From the NCBI GenBank assembly GCA_052273485.1, contig DAVZID010000001.1, positions 62,001 through 126,000 of the forward strand: 64,000 bases of DNA, read 5' to 3'. Each line of letters begins with the position of its first letter. Within the stretch, counting starts at the first letter, position 1. The DNA comes from Anthropogastromicrobium sp052273485. GTDB lineage: Bacteria > Bacillota > Clostridia > Lachnospirales > Lachnospiraceae. Position numbers and translations under genes: made by a program. The notes beneath the pieces were generated by a model. The model was not told the origin of the DNA. It saw only the letters and a program-made list of their open reading frames with translations, and made no database searches. Shown here piece after piece: positions 41,773-50,370 of this stretch.

Positions 41773-44268
41773 ATGAAAAAGAAAAAACAAATCATACTTT
41801 TTGTGCTCCTGTTGTCGCTTGTGACAGCAGGGGCTTTTTCTTTGCAGGGTACGACAATAAGCTTTGCAAGTGAATCATCAGGAAGAAAGATCGTGACTGT
41901 TGTCTTTGATGATTCGTTCAGCATGGCGAACGAGAATCGCTATTCCAATGCAAACTATGCAATTCAAGCATTTATCGCACTCTTAAACGAGCAGGACGAG
42001 CTGCATCTTGTTTACATGAGTGATGCGGCAAGGCAGCTGGCAGCACAGCCTGACAATTTTGATCCATCTGCGATTGCAAAAGATATTGATCTGATGAATC
42101 CACAGGCGGGTGCCGATCAGGTGCGAAACAATCCGTGGCAGGGTGCCGGAACACCATTTGGATCAGTACAGATCGGCTACAATGAGCTGGTATCCCATGA
42201 GGATACCGATCCATCGACCCAGTATTATCTGATTGTACTGACGGATGGCGGCTTTATGGATGACGCGACAAACCAGATTACAATTGATACGGGCAGTGTG
42301 CAGGGCTTGTTTGAATCCTTTTATGGAACGCTGATGCCAAATCAGACGCACATGAACACCTATTATCTGGCAATTGGCGCAGAGGCTGTCGCGTTGGCAG
42401 ACCGCCCAGACTTGAATTTTCATGCACAGACCGCATCGGACGGTCAAAGCATGATCCGTGCGATCGGTACACTTGCCGATACCATTTCTGGCCGCTATCG
42501 CTTGGATGCGTCAGAGATCAATGTTCAGGACAGTCTAGTCACATTTACCAGTGCGCTGCCATTAAAGAGCGTGTCTTTCTTATCACAGGGAAGAGAGGCA
42601 GCAGTATCATCGGTGACTGGGCCAAATGGTGAGAGCTTTGAGATCAAACGAAATGTGACATTGTCACCAGATGGCTACAATGCGGATCCATCGCTGTTTG
42701 GAAATGCAATTTTGACAGATGCAGATGGAAGCAACATGCCAGCAGGAACCTATCAGGTGCAGTTTACCGCAGGTGTCGATCCGAATACATTTGCGATTAT
42801 GATTGAACCAGCCGTGGAGTGTCGTTTGGCTGTGCAATATCAGGGAGAGACGGTTTCAGAAGAAAAATTGGCAGAAATTCCGGAAGGCGAGACGGTTACA
42901 ATCACAGCGCAGGCCGTTGAGAGTGGTACGGATACGCTGGTGGACAGTGCATTTTTGGAGGCAGGAACGGCAAATACACTTATTTATGAGGTAGATGGAA
43001 CAGAGGTTGCACGCTCGGATACAGGAGAGCTTACGATTACCTTGCAGCTTGGCGAGGGTCGACTAACGGGCTCGATTCAGATGCCGGGGTTCCTTCCAAA
43101 GACAGCGGATGAGCGTTTTACGACAAAATCAAGAGTCGTGTACCGTGTGGAATCCGATGCAGCTGATGTGTCGGTGCGCCAGAATGAATTAGATGGCTGT
43201 GAAGCGATTCATTTTTACCTGACAGCAGATGGCATAAAGATGAGCGCCGAGGAAGCAAAGAATTCCCCACTTTCGGAACCAGTATTGACAGGTGGCTCAA
43301 TCCCTTATCAGTGGTATCAGGATGAGGAGAGTGGCGAGTGGATTTTCAAACCCGAGGGTGAAACTGACACGACAGGCACGATTGCAATTCAGGTGGAAAA
43401 TGCCGAATTAGAGGCAACTGGTCAGGTATCCATCGAAGTTATTCCCAAAATTCGCTATCAGATCATTCCGATTGGCGGACAGGGCGCGAGTGTCGGTCAG
43501 ACATCACTTGGTCGAATGGAGCCGATTTCATTCCAGATTACCGCAGATGGCGAAGCCCTGAACAAAAAAGCTATCGAGTCATTAAAGACAGGACTAAACT
43601 TGCGTGTTGCATTTACAAACCGTTCTTTCTTTATCTGGAAGACAGGCGATCAGGACGGGGGCATTTCAGGCAGATGGCACATCGAGGAGGATGGAACCTG
43701 CGTCTATCAGCCACGCGGCCTTAGCTGGTTTTACGGAACAGGCGAGGTAACACTCGAACTTCCAGAGGAAGCAGCCTGCACGGCAACATTTACAATAGAA
43801 GAAAGAAGCTATTTATATTGGATTCCAATTGGCTTTGTGCTGTTTTCCCTATTCCTTCTCTGGTGCATCATCGGATGGATTCGTCAGCCAAAGTTCAATA
43901 ATCAGATCATGGAAATTGTTGTATATACGAAGGTTGGCAGTGCAATTCAGGAATCGCCACGCATCAAGGTGATGAAACGACGCATCCGTTTGATTCCATA
44001 CCGGGCATGTCGTATGCGTGTGGGCGATCTGGTCTTTATTGCCGCGCCAGGACGAAAGATCGTTCTTGATAAGGACTGCGTCAGAGGACGAGTCGTCTAC
44101 TCAGGCAAAGTCCGTTTTATGGGAAAGAGTGCAGGAAATATGAAGCGTCTGCTTCGCATGATGGAACCGGCAAAGCGCGACGTGCGTATGGTACGCGGAA
44201 TGGAATTGTATGTGGCGCCGGATAAGAATGCAGAGGCACTGACTGGATACCGGATTACGGGCGGCTGA
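41773..44268 (+). CDS. Membrane-anchored VWA-domain protein
   Basis: 831 residues, GGGAGG 5 bases before ATG 41773. A signal peptide (1-33) is followed by a von Willebrand A domain (about 38-235) with an intact metal site: D46-x-S48-x-S50, Thr127 in GAGTPFG and Asp158 in VLTDGG. Residues 240-675 are beta-rich extracytoplasmic repeats, then one membrane helix (about 682-702) and a 128-residue cytoplasmic part with an SH3- or FHA-like beta pattern, basic at first. First gene of a block with the tubulin-like protein and two large membrane proteins. The topology would let an outside binding event reach the cytoplasmic tubulin-like partner; that is inference. Confidence 0.87.
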   Translation: MKKKKQIILFVLLLSLVTAGAFSLQGTTISFASESSGRKIVTVVFDDSFSMANENRYSNANYAIQAFIALLNEQDELHLVYMSDAARQLAAQPDNFDPSAIAKDIDLMNPQAGADQVRNNPWQGAGTPFGSVQIGYNELVSHEDTDPSTQYYLIVLTDGGFMDDATNQITIDTGSVQGLFESFYGTLMPNQTHMNTYYLAIGAEAVALADRPDLNFHAQTASDGQSMIRAIGTLADTISGRYRLDASEINVQDSLVTFTSALPLKSVSFLSQGREAAVSSVTGPNGESFEIKRNVTLSPDGYNADPSLFGNAILTDADGSNMPAGTYQVQFTAGVDPNTFAIMIEPAVECRLAVQYQGETVSEEKLAEIPEGETVTITAQAVESGTDTLVDSAFLEAGTANTLIYEVDGTEVARSDTGELTITLQLGEGRLTGSIQMPGFLPKTADERFTTKSRVVYRVESDAADVSVRQNELDGCEAIHFYLTADGIKMSAEEAKNSPLSEPVLTGGSIPYQWYQDEESGEWIFKPEGETDTTGTIAIQVENAELEATGQVSIEVIPKIRYQIIPIGGQGASVGQTSLGRMEPISFQITADGEALNKKAIESLKTGLNLRVAFTNRSFFIWKTGDQDGGISGRWHIEEDGTCVYQPRGLSWFYGTGEVTLELPEEAACTATFTIEERSYLYWIPIGFVLFSLFLLWCIIGWIRQPKFNNQIMEIVVYTKVGSAIQESPRIKVMKRRIRLIPYRACRMRVGDLVFIAAPGRKIVLDKDCVRGRVVYSGKVRFMGKSAGNMKRLLRMMEPAKRDVRMVRGMELYVAPDKNAEALTGYRITGG

Positions 44269-44289
44269 TAGATCATGAGCCCCAAGGTG

Positions 44290-44329
44290 AGGGGCGTAGG
44301 GACAAAATGATCACCGAAGGGGCGTAGGG
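44290..44329. repeat. Direct repeat between VWA and tubulin-like genes
   Basis: AGGGGCGTAGGG occurs at 44290-44301 and 44318-44329, 28 bases apart. The 103-base gap holds no gene; its role is unknown. Confidence 0.6.
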
Positions 44330-44371
44330 TCTCTATTAAGGTAAACGGTACAAGAAAGGCGAGGTATAGGT

Positions 44372-47300
44372 ATGGAACATGCATATGAGCAGATGGGAAG
44401 AGAACTTTTTAAGAACAGCCACGGCGCCCCGATTCTGTTAATTGGTATGGGCGGAGTCGGCGGCCGTATCGTGGCACAGATCGACCGAATGTTAGCCAAA
44501 GACTCCCCGAGGCGAGATAAGGTTGCCATTCTTGCGATTGATACAAACGTAAAGGATCTTCGAAAATTGCGGGAACAGGGGATCGAGACGATTCAGATCA
44601 GCGATGAGCGTTTGGTGCGCCAATATCTGAAAGATCATCCGCAATATATGAGTTGGTTTCCCAATAACATTTTTTTAAATAACAGAGGAATGCTCGAGGG
44701 CGCGGGACAGATTCGTGCGATTTCTCGACTGGTAGCGCTTGCGGCAGAGGAGGAGGGCAAGTTTCGCCCAATCGAGGAGGCAGTCCGCCGAATTGCCGCG
44801 GTCACCGGAAGCGGCTTGAAGGAAAATATCATGACAATGGTGGTCGGCTCTGTCTGTGGCGGTACCGGAGCCGGTATGTTTATCCAGATTCCATTTTATG
44901 TCAAGAAGGTCATTCAGAAAGTGCTTGCGATTCCAAATGTGATGGTTCGAGGCATGTTTTTGGGACCAGATATCATGGCACCGATTCAGCCGGGCGATTT
45001 AAACCGTCAGGCAGTCTATGTCAATGCGTATGCCTGCTTAAAAGAGTTAAATGCCTTTTATCTACTGCAGCGGCGCGATGCCGCCTCATCGCTTCTTCGT
45101 ATGGAATATTATGATTACGGAGAAAATGAGGACCTTGAGGCAGAGGTGATGGAGTCACGTCAGATGTATCAGACCATCGCAAAGGACTTGGCCGCAAAAG
45201 GTGTCTCTGGTCTTGAGGAAGAGGTGCCAGAGGAAGTACAGGAAGAATATTTAAAGCGAAATGGCACGATTCCATATGATCATCTATTTTTATTTGACAG
45301 CAGTTTTAACGGCGGCACGATCGGTCAGAAGCAGCTTGCTGAGGTGGAACGCATGATTGCGTCGATGGCATATGTGCATTTGCTTACAGATGTAGGAGAA
45401 AATGCGTTATCCGTCGAGGATAATTTTATTCTTTCTACGATTGGAAGCAACGGTATGTCGCGCTACGGAAGTGCTGGCCTTTGTAAGATCATTTACCCGG
45501 GGGAGCAGATTATGCAGTATTGCTCCATGCGCTGGATTACAGAGCTAGTCGATTCGTACTGGATGTGCATTGACAGGCGTTTTGAGGAAGAGTTGATTTT
45601 AGCAAGAGAAGAACAGGCAATGAATCCGCGAATCCAGCTTCCAGGCATCGTCGAGCGCTATCAGGAGCTGTTTTTAGAAGAAACATCGGGTGAGCGTGCG
45701 AGCCTTGCTTCGCTGTACTCGCAGGTCTTTATGACAACAGAAGATGGCACTGACTTTTCACTTGCCGATCGCTTTTTGGAGCAGATCGAGGATGCAATCG
45801 AGGAGGCTACGACAAAAGAAGCCTTGCAGCGCCTTGGCGAGTCGTGTATGGACATTTCAATTGACCAGTGGACGCAGTCACCGGAGGCCGCCAGACAGGG
45901 TGTTGCGACAAACAAGCAGTCTGTGCGCAATTACAGAGCAACCGTGATGAAGGTCATTGATGACAACAAATATGCCCTTCCAAATCAGATGATTCCGGCA
46001 ACGCTCAGTGCGATGGTGCAGATGAGCGACCGCGAGGGCTGCATTGCACAGATTTTAGGACGCGTTCATCCAATCGCCGCGCGCTATTTGCTCTATGCAA
46101 TCTTAGAGCAGGTTACGGCACGTGCGAAGGAGGCAAACGAGGATTGCTTTGGACTCGAGCTTGATCTGATCAGCACGGCTGATTACGATGTAAGTGGCAA
46201 AAATCCTGGCCTTCCAATTGAAGCACTTCTCGGCAAAAAAATGAATCGAAAGCAGATGCGCCAGATCTTGGAAGTCTATGAGGATGCCTCCAGCCGAACC
46301 ACAGCCAATCTGACCGCGTATCTGTCGGCTAAACTTCGCGCAAATGTCTATGAGACGCTGCAAAAGCGTCTTGAAAAACTCTGCGATTTGTATCGGCGCT
46401 TCTTCCATGTATTGGAAAGCGCGACCGAGGATCTTCGAAGACAGATTCGCGAACTTAAATCTATGGAAAAACAGTCTTCTGTTGGTGAACAGTATATCTG
46501 CTGCAGTGAGTCGTGTCTTGAGGTGATTTATGAGCGATTTGCACTTTTGTGCCAAAATACAGGAGCCGAGCTTCCACAGGAGTCCGCAAAGATGATTCTT
46601 CGAAACATTTATGGCGAGATGGAGCTCGAATTAAAGAAAAACAGTATGGAGGATCGCCGCAGAGAGGACTTTGCGTACAACAACCGGATGCGTATGATTT
46701 TTAATCAGGCAGTGGCAGAGGTTATGCAGCAAAAGGCACGCGAACAGGCAGCAAGTGTTGTAGAGATTAGCGTCTATGATGCATTTGCGCTTGAGATGGA
46801 GACGGAGCTTGGCATTGTGCGAGAACATGATCGTGCGCGCTATGACGCAAGTCTGGACGCATGGATTAAGAGCAAGGTTTCTGCCGCAATGACGATGGCA
46901 CAGCCGTGGATTGGCATCTGCAATACTGTTGGTGCTACCACGATGTCCGTTTACCTTGCGATGCATCCAGACAATGCCGTTCGCATGGACAATGTGCCGT
47001 CTATCGAGGCGACAGCTGCCCGTTATCTAAAGGAACGCGCAACACCACAGGGTCATGCCGTGACGGTGCTGATTCACGATAATTTCCGTCAGGATGAGTT
47101 GATTTGTTATAAGGCGCGCTACAATTTGTTAATCGAAAATCTGGATAAATTCCGTCGCGGGGGCGAGGCGCATCGCTACTACGAGCAGCGAATTAATCGG
47201 ATCGGACAGCTACCAGGTACGTCGCGAGAGTCGGAGATCATCACCGTGATCAATCCACATTTGAATAAATACTGGTGCGAGGAGGGCTTTTTGCCAAGCA

Positions 47301-48064
47301 TCTATCCGTCACAGCGAATCGTGGATGAAAAGAACAACATGCGAGCATTTTTCTATGCATTGACACTTGAAAAGCCGTGTTGCGTGCGCTTGAAAAATAG
47401 CAAAGGAAAAATCTCATGGTGGTTTCTTCGCGGCATGGATACGATTCGTATTAAGGCAGCAGGTGTGCCGATTGGAAGCTCCTACGCCGATCTGTATGAG
47501 TCGATGAAATTTAACCGTGATATGAAATACACATTACTATATTGTGGAAGAAATCACTTGCATCGCGTGAAGGCACAGAGCGCACTCGACCAGCTTGAGC
47601 AGGAAATTTATGCGCAGCCTGTGATTGCCGATATGATTCAGCAGGAAAAAGAACCAGACGATGAAAATATGCTCGATATCTTTGAGAAAATTTCAAGAAG
47701 CATGGAGAGTGGCGAGTTTAATCGTCTGTTGGAGGGTCTAGCCGAGTTTATCCGCGAGTACTGCGAGTACATGTTTGATAAGGATGAGGTGAAGGTTCTT
47801 TATGCCTGCCGCAACATCCGAAATGCGATTGCAACGTTTTCAAAGCTCTACCAGAGAAGCAAGAAAGAAAAGCTTACTTACCGAGAAGAGCATCTTCTAA
47901 GTACCTTCCTCGAACTCTATGAGGATGACGATACAGCCGATTCTAATGTTGGATTAAGCCGTGTGCTGTATGATACGGATGACCCGGATGCGGTGGAGGC
48001 TGCTGTCACAAAGGATGGACCAGGAGAGGCCATTTTTACCGATGATTACGATGATCTTGCATAA
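44372..48064 (+). CDS. Large tubulin/FtsZ-superfamily protein (Tubulin_2 type)
   Basis: 1230 residues, soluble. The first 330 residues have the tubulin-like GTPase pattern: LLIGMGGVGGR (22-32, first nucleotide loop), LAIDTN (54-59) and GGTGAGM (163-169), the counterpart of the FtsZ/tubulin GGGTGSG signature. FtsZ itself is about 380 residues; here about 850 mostly helical residues follow, with no membrane helix and an acidic end. It resembles the tubulin-like family that Makarova and Koonin (2010) linked to VWA proteins in a predicted membrane-remodelling system. AGGTATAGGT precedes ATG 44372. Polymerisation and GTPase activity are inferred. Confidence 0.85.
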   Translation: MEHAYEQMGRELFKNSHGAPILLIGMGGVGGRIVAQIDRMLAKDSPRRDKVAILAIDTNVKDLRKLREQGIETIQISDERLVRQYLKDHPQYMSWFPNNIFLNNRGMLEGAGQIRAISRLVALAAEEEGKFRPIEEAVRRIAAVTGSGLKENIMTMVVGSVCGGTGAGMFIQIPFYVKKVIQKVLAIPNVMVRGMFLGPDIMAPIQPGDLNRQAVYVNAYACLKELNAFYLLQRRDAASSLLRMEYYDYGENEDLEAEVMESRQMYQTIAKDLAAKGVSGLEEEVPEEVQEEYLKRNGTIPYDHLFLFDSSFNGGTIGQKQLAEVERMIASMAYVHLLTDVGENALSVEDNFILSTIGSNGMSRYGSAGLCKIIYPGEQIMQYCSMRWITELVDSYWMCIDRRFEEELILAREEQAMNPRIQLPGIVERYQELFLEETSGERASLASLYSQVFMTTEDGTDFSLADRFLEQIEDAIEEATTKEALQRLGESCMDISIDQWTQSPEAARQGVATNKQSVRNYRATVMKVIDDNKYALPNQMIPATLSAMVQMSDREGCIAQILGRVHPIAARYLLYAILEQVTARAKEANEDCFGLELDLISTADYDVSGKNPGLPIEALLGKKMNRKQMRQILEVYEDASSRTTANLTAYLSAKLRANVYETLQKRLEKLCDLYRRFFHVLESATEDLRRQIRELKSMEKQSSVGEQYICCSESCLEVIYERFALLCQNTGAELPQESAKMILRNIYGEMELELKKNSMEDRRREDFAYNNRMRMIFNQAVAEVMQQKAREQAASVVEISVYDAFALEMETELGIVREHDRARYDASLDAWIKSKVSAAMTMAQPWIGICNTVGATTMSVYLAMHPDNAVRMDNVPSIEATAARYLKERATPQGHAVTVLIHDNFRQDELICYKARYNLLIENLDKFRRGGEAHRYYEQRINRIGQLPGTSRESEIITVINPHLNKYWCEEGFLPSIYPSQRIVDEKNNMRAFFYALTLEKPCCVRLKNSKGKISWWFLRGMDTIRIKAAGVPIGSSYADLYESMKFNRDMKYTLLYCGRNHLHRVKAQSALDQLEQEIYAQPVIADMIQQEKEPDDENMLDIFEKISRSMESGEFNRLLEGLAEFIREYCEYMFDKDEVKVLYACRNIRNAIATFSKLYQRSKKEKLTYREEHLLSTFLELYEDDDTADSNVGLSRVLYDTDDPDAVEAAVTKDGPGEAIFTDDYDDLA

Positions 48065-48093
48065 GCGAAGGAAGGCAGAAAGGGGGTGAAGAC

Positions 48094-50370
48094 ATGCTAT
48101 ACGTGGTGAATGTAGAGGCATGTATTCATCAGGAAAATTATGGCATCTTTTTCTACGAACAGGCGGCAAAGCGAAAGATTGAGCTGTTTGATGCCACTTG
48201 GGACGGCGAATCGCTTACAGGTGCGTTTTCCCAGATCGCAGCGCATATCAACCGCCGCGAATTTGAGGATACGGATTATCAGGTCATTGTATGTGTGAGA
48301 AAGCATCTAAGAGCATCCAGACATCAGGTGGCATACAAAACAGGCGATCAAGGAATAAGCAATCAGAGAATAAGGAGTTCGGTAAGTGGTGGGCAGCGAA
48401 CTTGGCATGATACAACGCTATATGCAAAGACGCTTGTCGCACAATCACTTGAGCAGTCGGGTATGGCATCCGTTTTGACATCATCGTATGCAAGAAAGGT
48501 AACGATTGTCTTTCAGGCGGAGCAGGAATATTTTGGCAGTGCCGAGCAGACAAGCAGTTGGGAGGAAGAACAGGAAGGACTTCGGTGCTTCTTAAGCAAC
48601 CTCCAGTCTGTGTGCGATGCAGCACCAGTAGAGTTAGAATCAACAGAAGCAAAATCAGAGACAAAACAGTCATCCGAATCAGTTGTGCTCGTGGACAGCT
48701 TTGGTTTGCCAGCTGTGTTAAAGCCCGACGAGTGGGAGCATACGCTTTTCACGGCACTTTCGCGAGCAACGAAAGTATCAGTGAAAGAATCTATGGCACA
48801 GGGGCATCCTGCATATTCATATGAAAAAATGGAATGCTCGGAGACTTGGCTTCGAAAGCGCCTCCTTTCGGTAATGGAGGAAGAAAAAGCACTTGATGAA
48901 AAATTAAGTAAGCCCGAAGAGGATATTCCAGAAGCAGGAGCACTTCCATTTGAAGATGAGGAGAAAAACGATGGACAGGGTGAGTATATCAGTCATCGTC
49001 TGCGAAGCCTCATTGATGGAAGTAAAATTGGGCGCGTCTGCGAGGTCATTTATTGGCCGGTTGCGGCAAAGAGCAGTCAGGCAAGTACTCTTGCTATGTT
49101 TGGCTTGACGGAGCTTCTTTGTACAAACAAAGAGATTACAAAAGAGAGTATACAAATCTATCAGACACAGGGCGATCCTTATGCGAGTCGTTTGCTGCAG
49201 CACCACTTTGCCTCTATTTTGGCCGGATACCGCTATCAGCTTGGCAAAAAGCGTCAGCAGATCATCCGTGAGATTCAGTCTGAGCGAGCTGCCCAAAATG
49301 CCACCCTGGAAAATGCAGTTCTGGAAAATACAATCCTTGATTCTTATGAAGCAAATGATGCATATGATTCATCACGATACACCGAAGCGACAACAGTTCC
49401 ATCGGCACCGCAGGACTATCTGGAGCATTTGGCAAACGTAAAAATGCAATTAAATGCCTGCAAATTTTCCTTACAGGAGGGAAAACGAAACGAGATGAAA
49501 GAGCGCGTCGAGCAGGCATCACAGATTTTGACTCAGGCGATAGATGGTCTTGAGGAGGAACTCATTTCATACGAAAAGACAGCGGCAAAAACGCTGTACC
49601 GGGAAGCAGATCAGGCAGCAAGTGTCGGTTTTGACTATTCACATGCAGTCGATGCGATTGATGAGATTGGTCACAAGAACGGCCAGACAAAAGCGGCAAA
49701 TGCTGGAACGAAGAAAAAGGATGAACGACGAACTGAGACAGCAGCGAAAGAGATGATTACCAAATGGAAACAGGACATGGACTTTCTTGTCGGCTGTGCA
49801 AAGCTGACTGGTTTTATTGCATCGTTTCTTTATTTATGTGGCTGCATCACAGTGATTGGTGGACTTTATTTTGGTGTACATAAAAATGGCAGTGTGCAGT
49901 CGGTATATGCCGGTCTTTGTGCGATGGCGATTGTCGGTATTGTACTGATTATAGGAAGCTTTCGCATTTCAGCATTCTTTATGCAGGAGATTCGAAGGAG
50001 CTTTGATGAGCTTCAGGAAAAGCTTGAGGAAGTTATGCAGGCATATCGCTTCCGGGCGCAGGACTATGAAGAAAATCTGAACGCATGGCTTCTTGAGTTA
50101 AACAAGCAGCAGTCTGAGCGTGATCGAAAGCAAACGCATAGCGATCGAAGTGAACAGACATCTGCGCGTGCATGGCATCTTGCAAACATGAAGCGCATCT
50201 TAGATTCGCTGGAATCATTTGGTTTTGAGCACATCGAGCAAGAATTTTTTGAGCAGGAAAATCCAGTAATTGCAGCGCGTATTGTGCAGCCGATGGAGTA
50301 TCGACAAAAAGAGATTGAAAATGAAATTTATTGGCCGGTGTGGACCGCAGAAGGGGGGAAGAGTTCGTGA
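48094..50370 (+). CDS. Unrecognised membrane protein of the VWA-tubulin block, 758 residues
   Basis: Not recognised. AGGGGGTGAAG stands about 6 bases before ATG 48094, 29 bases after the tubulin-like gene. Residues 1-100 look globular (MLYVVNVEACIHQENYG), residues 165-320 are acidic and low-complexity, residues 440-530 predict as helical with coiled-coil tendency, two membrane helices lie at about 570-592 and 604-628, and a Gln/Glu-rich coiled coil follows to about 690. Both long ends would lie on the same side, most simply the cytoplasm. The next gene overlaps by four bases. Probably a membrane adaptor for the tubulin-like protein, by context only. Confidence 0.75.
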   Translation: MLYVVNVEACIHQENYGIFFYEQAAKRKIELFDATWDGESLTGAFSQIAAHINRREFEDTDYQVIVCVRKHLRASRHQVAYKTGDQGISNQRIRSSVSGGQRTWHDTTLYAKTLVAQSLEQSGMASVLTSSYARKVTIVFQAEQEYFGSAEQTSSWEEEQEGLRCFLSNLQSVCDAAPVELESTEAKSETKQSSESVVLVDSFGLPAVLKPDEWEHTLFTALSRATKVSVKESMAQGHPAYSYEKMECSETWLRKRLLSVMEEEKALDEKLSKPEEDIPEAGALPFEDEEKNDGQGEYISHRLRSLIDGSKIGRVCEVIYWPVAAKSSQASTLAMFGLTELLCTNKEITKESIQIYQTQGDPYASRLLQHHFASILAGYRYQLGKKRQQIIREIQSERAAQNATLENAVLENTILDSYEANDAYDSSRYTEATTVPSAPQDYLEHLANVKMQLNACKFSLQEGKRNEMKERVEQASQILTQAIDGLEEELISYEKTAAKTLYREADQAASVGFDYSHAVDAIDEIGHKNGQTKAANAGTKKKDERRTETAAKEMITKWKQDMDFLVGCAKLTGFIASFLYLCGCITVIGGLYFGVHKNGSVQSVYAGLCAMAIVGIVLIIGSFRISAFFMQEIRRSFDELQEKLEEVMQAYRFRAQDYEENLNAWLLELNKQQSERDRKQTHSDRSEQTSARAWHLANMKRILDSLESFGFEHIEQEFFEQENPVIAARIVQPMEYRQKEIENEIYWPVWTAEGGKSS

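Noticed and set aside
44290..44329. GGGGCGTAGGG repeat as a CRISPR-like unit
   Set aside because: Only two 12-base copies with one spacer; no array.
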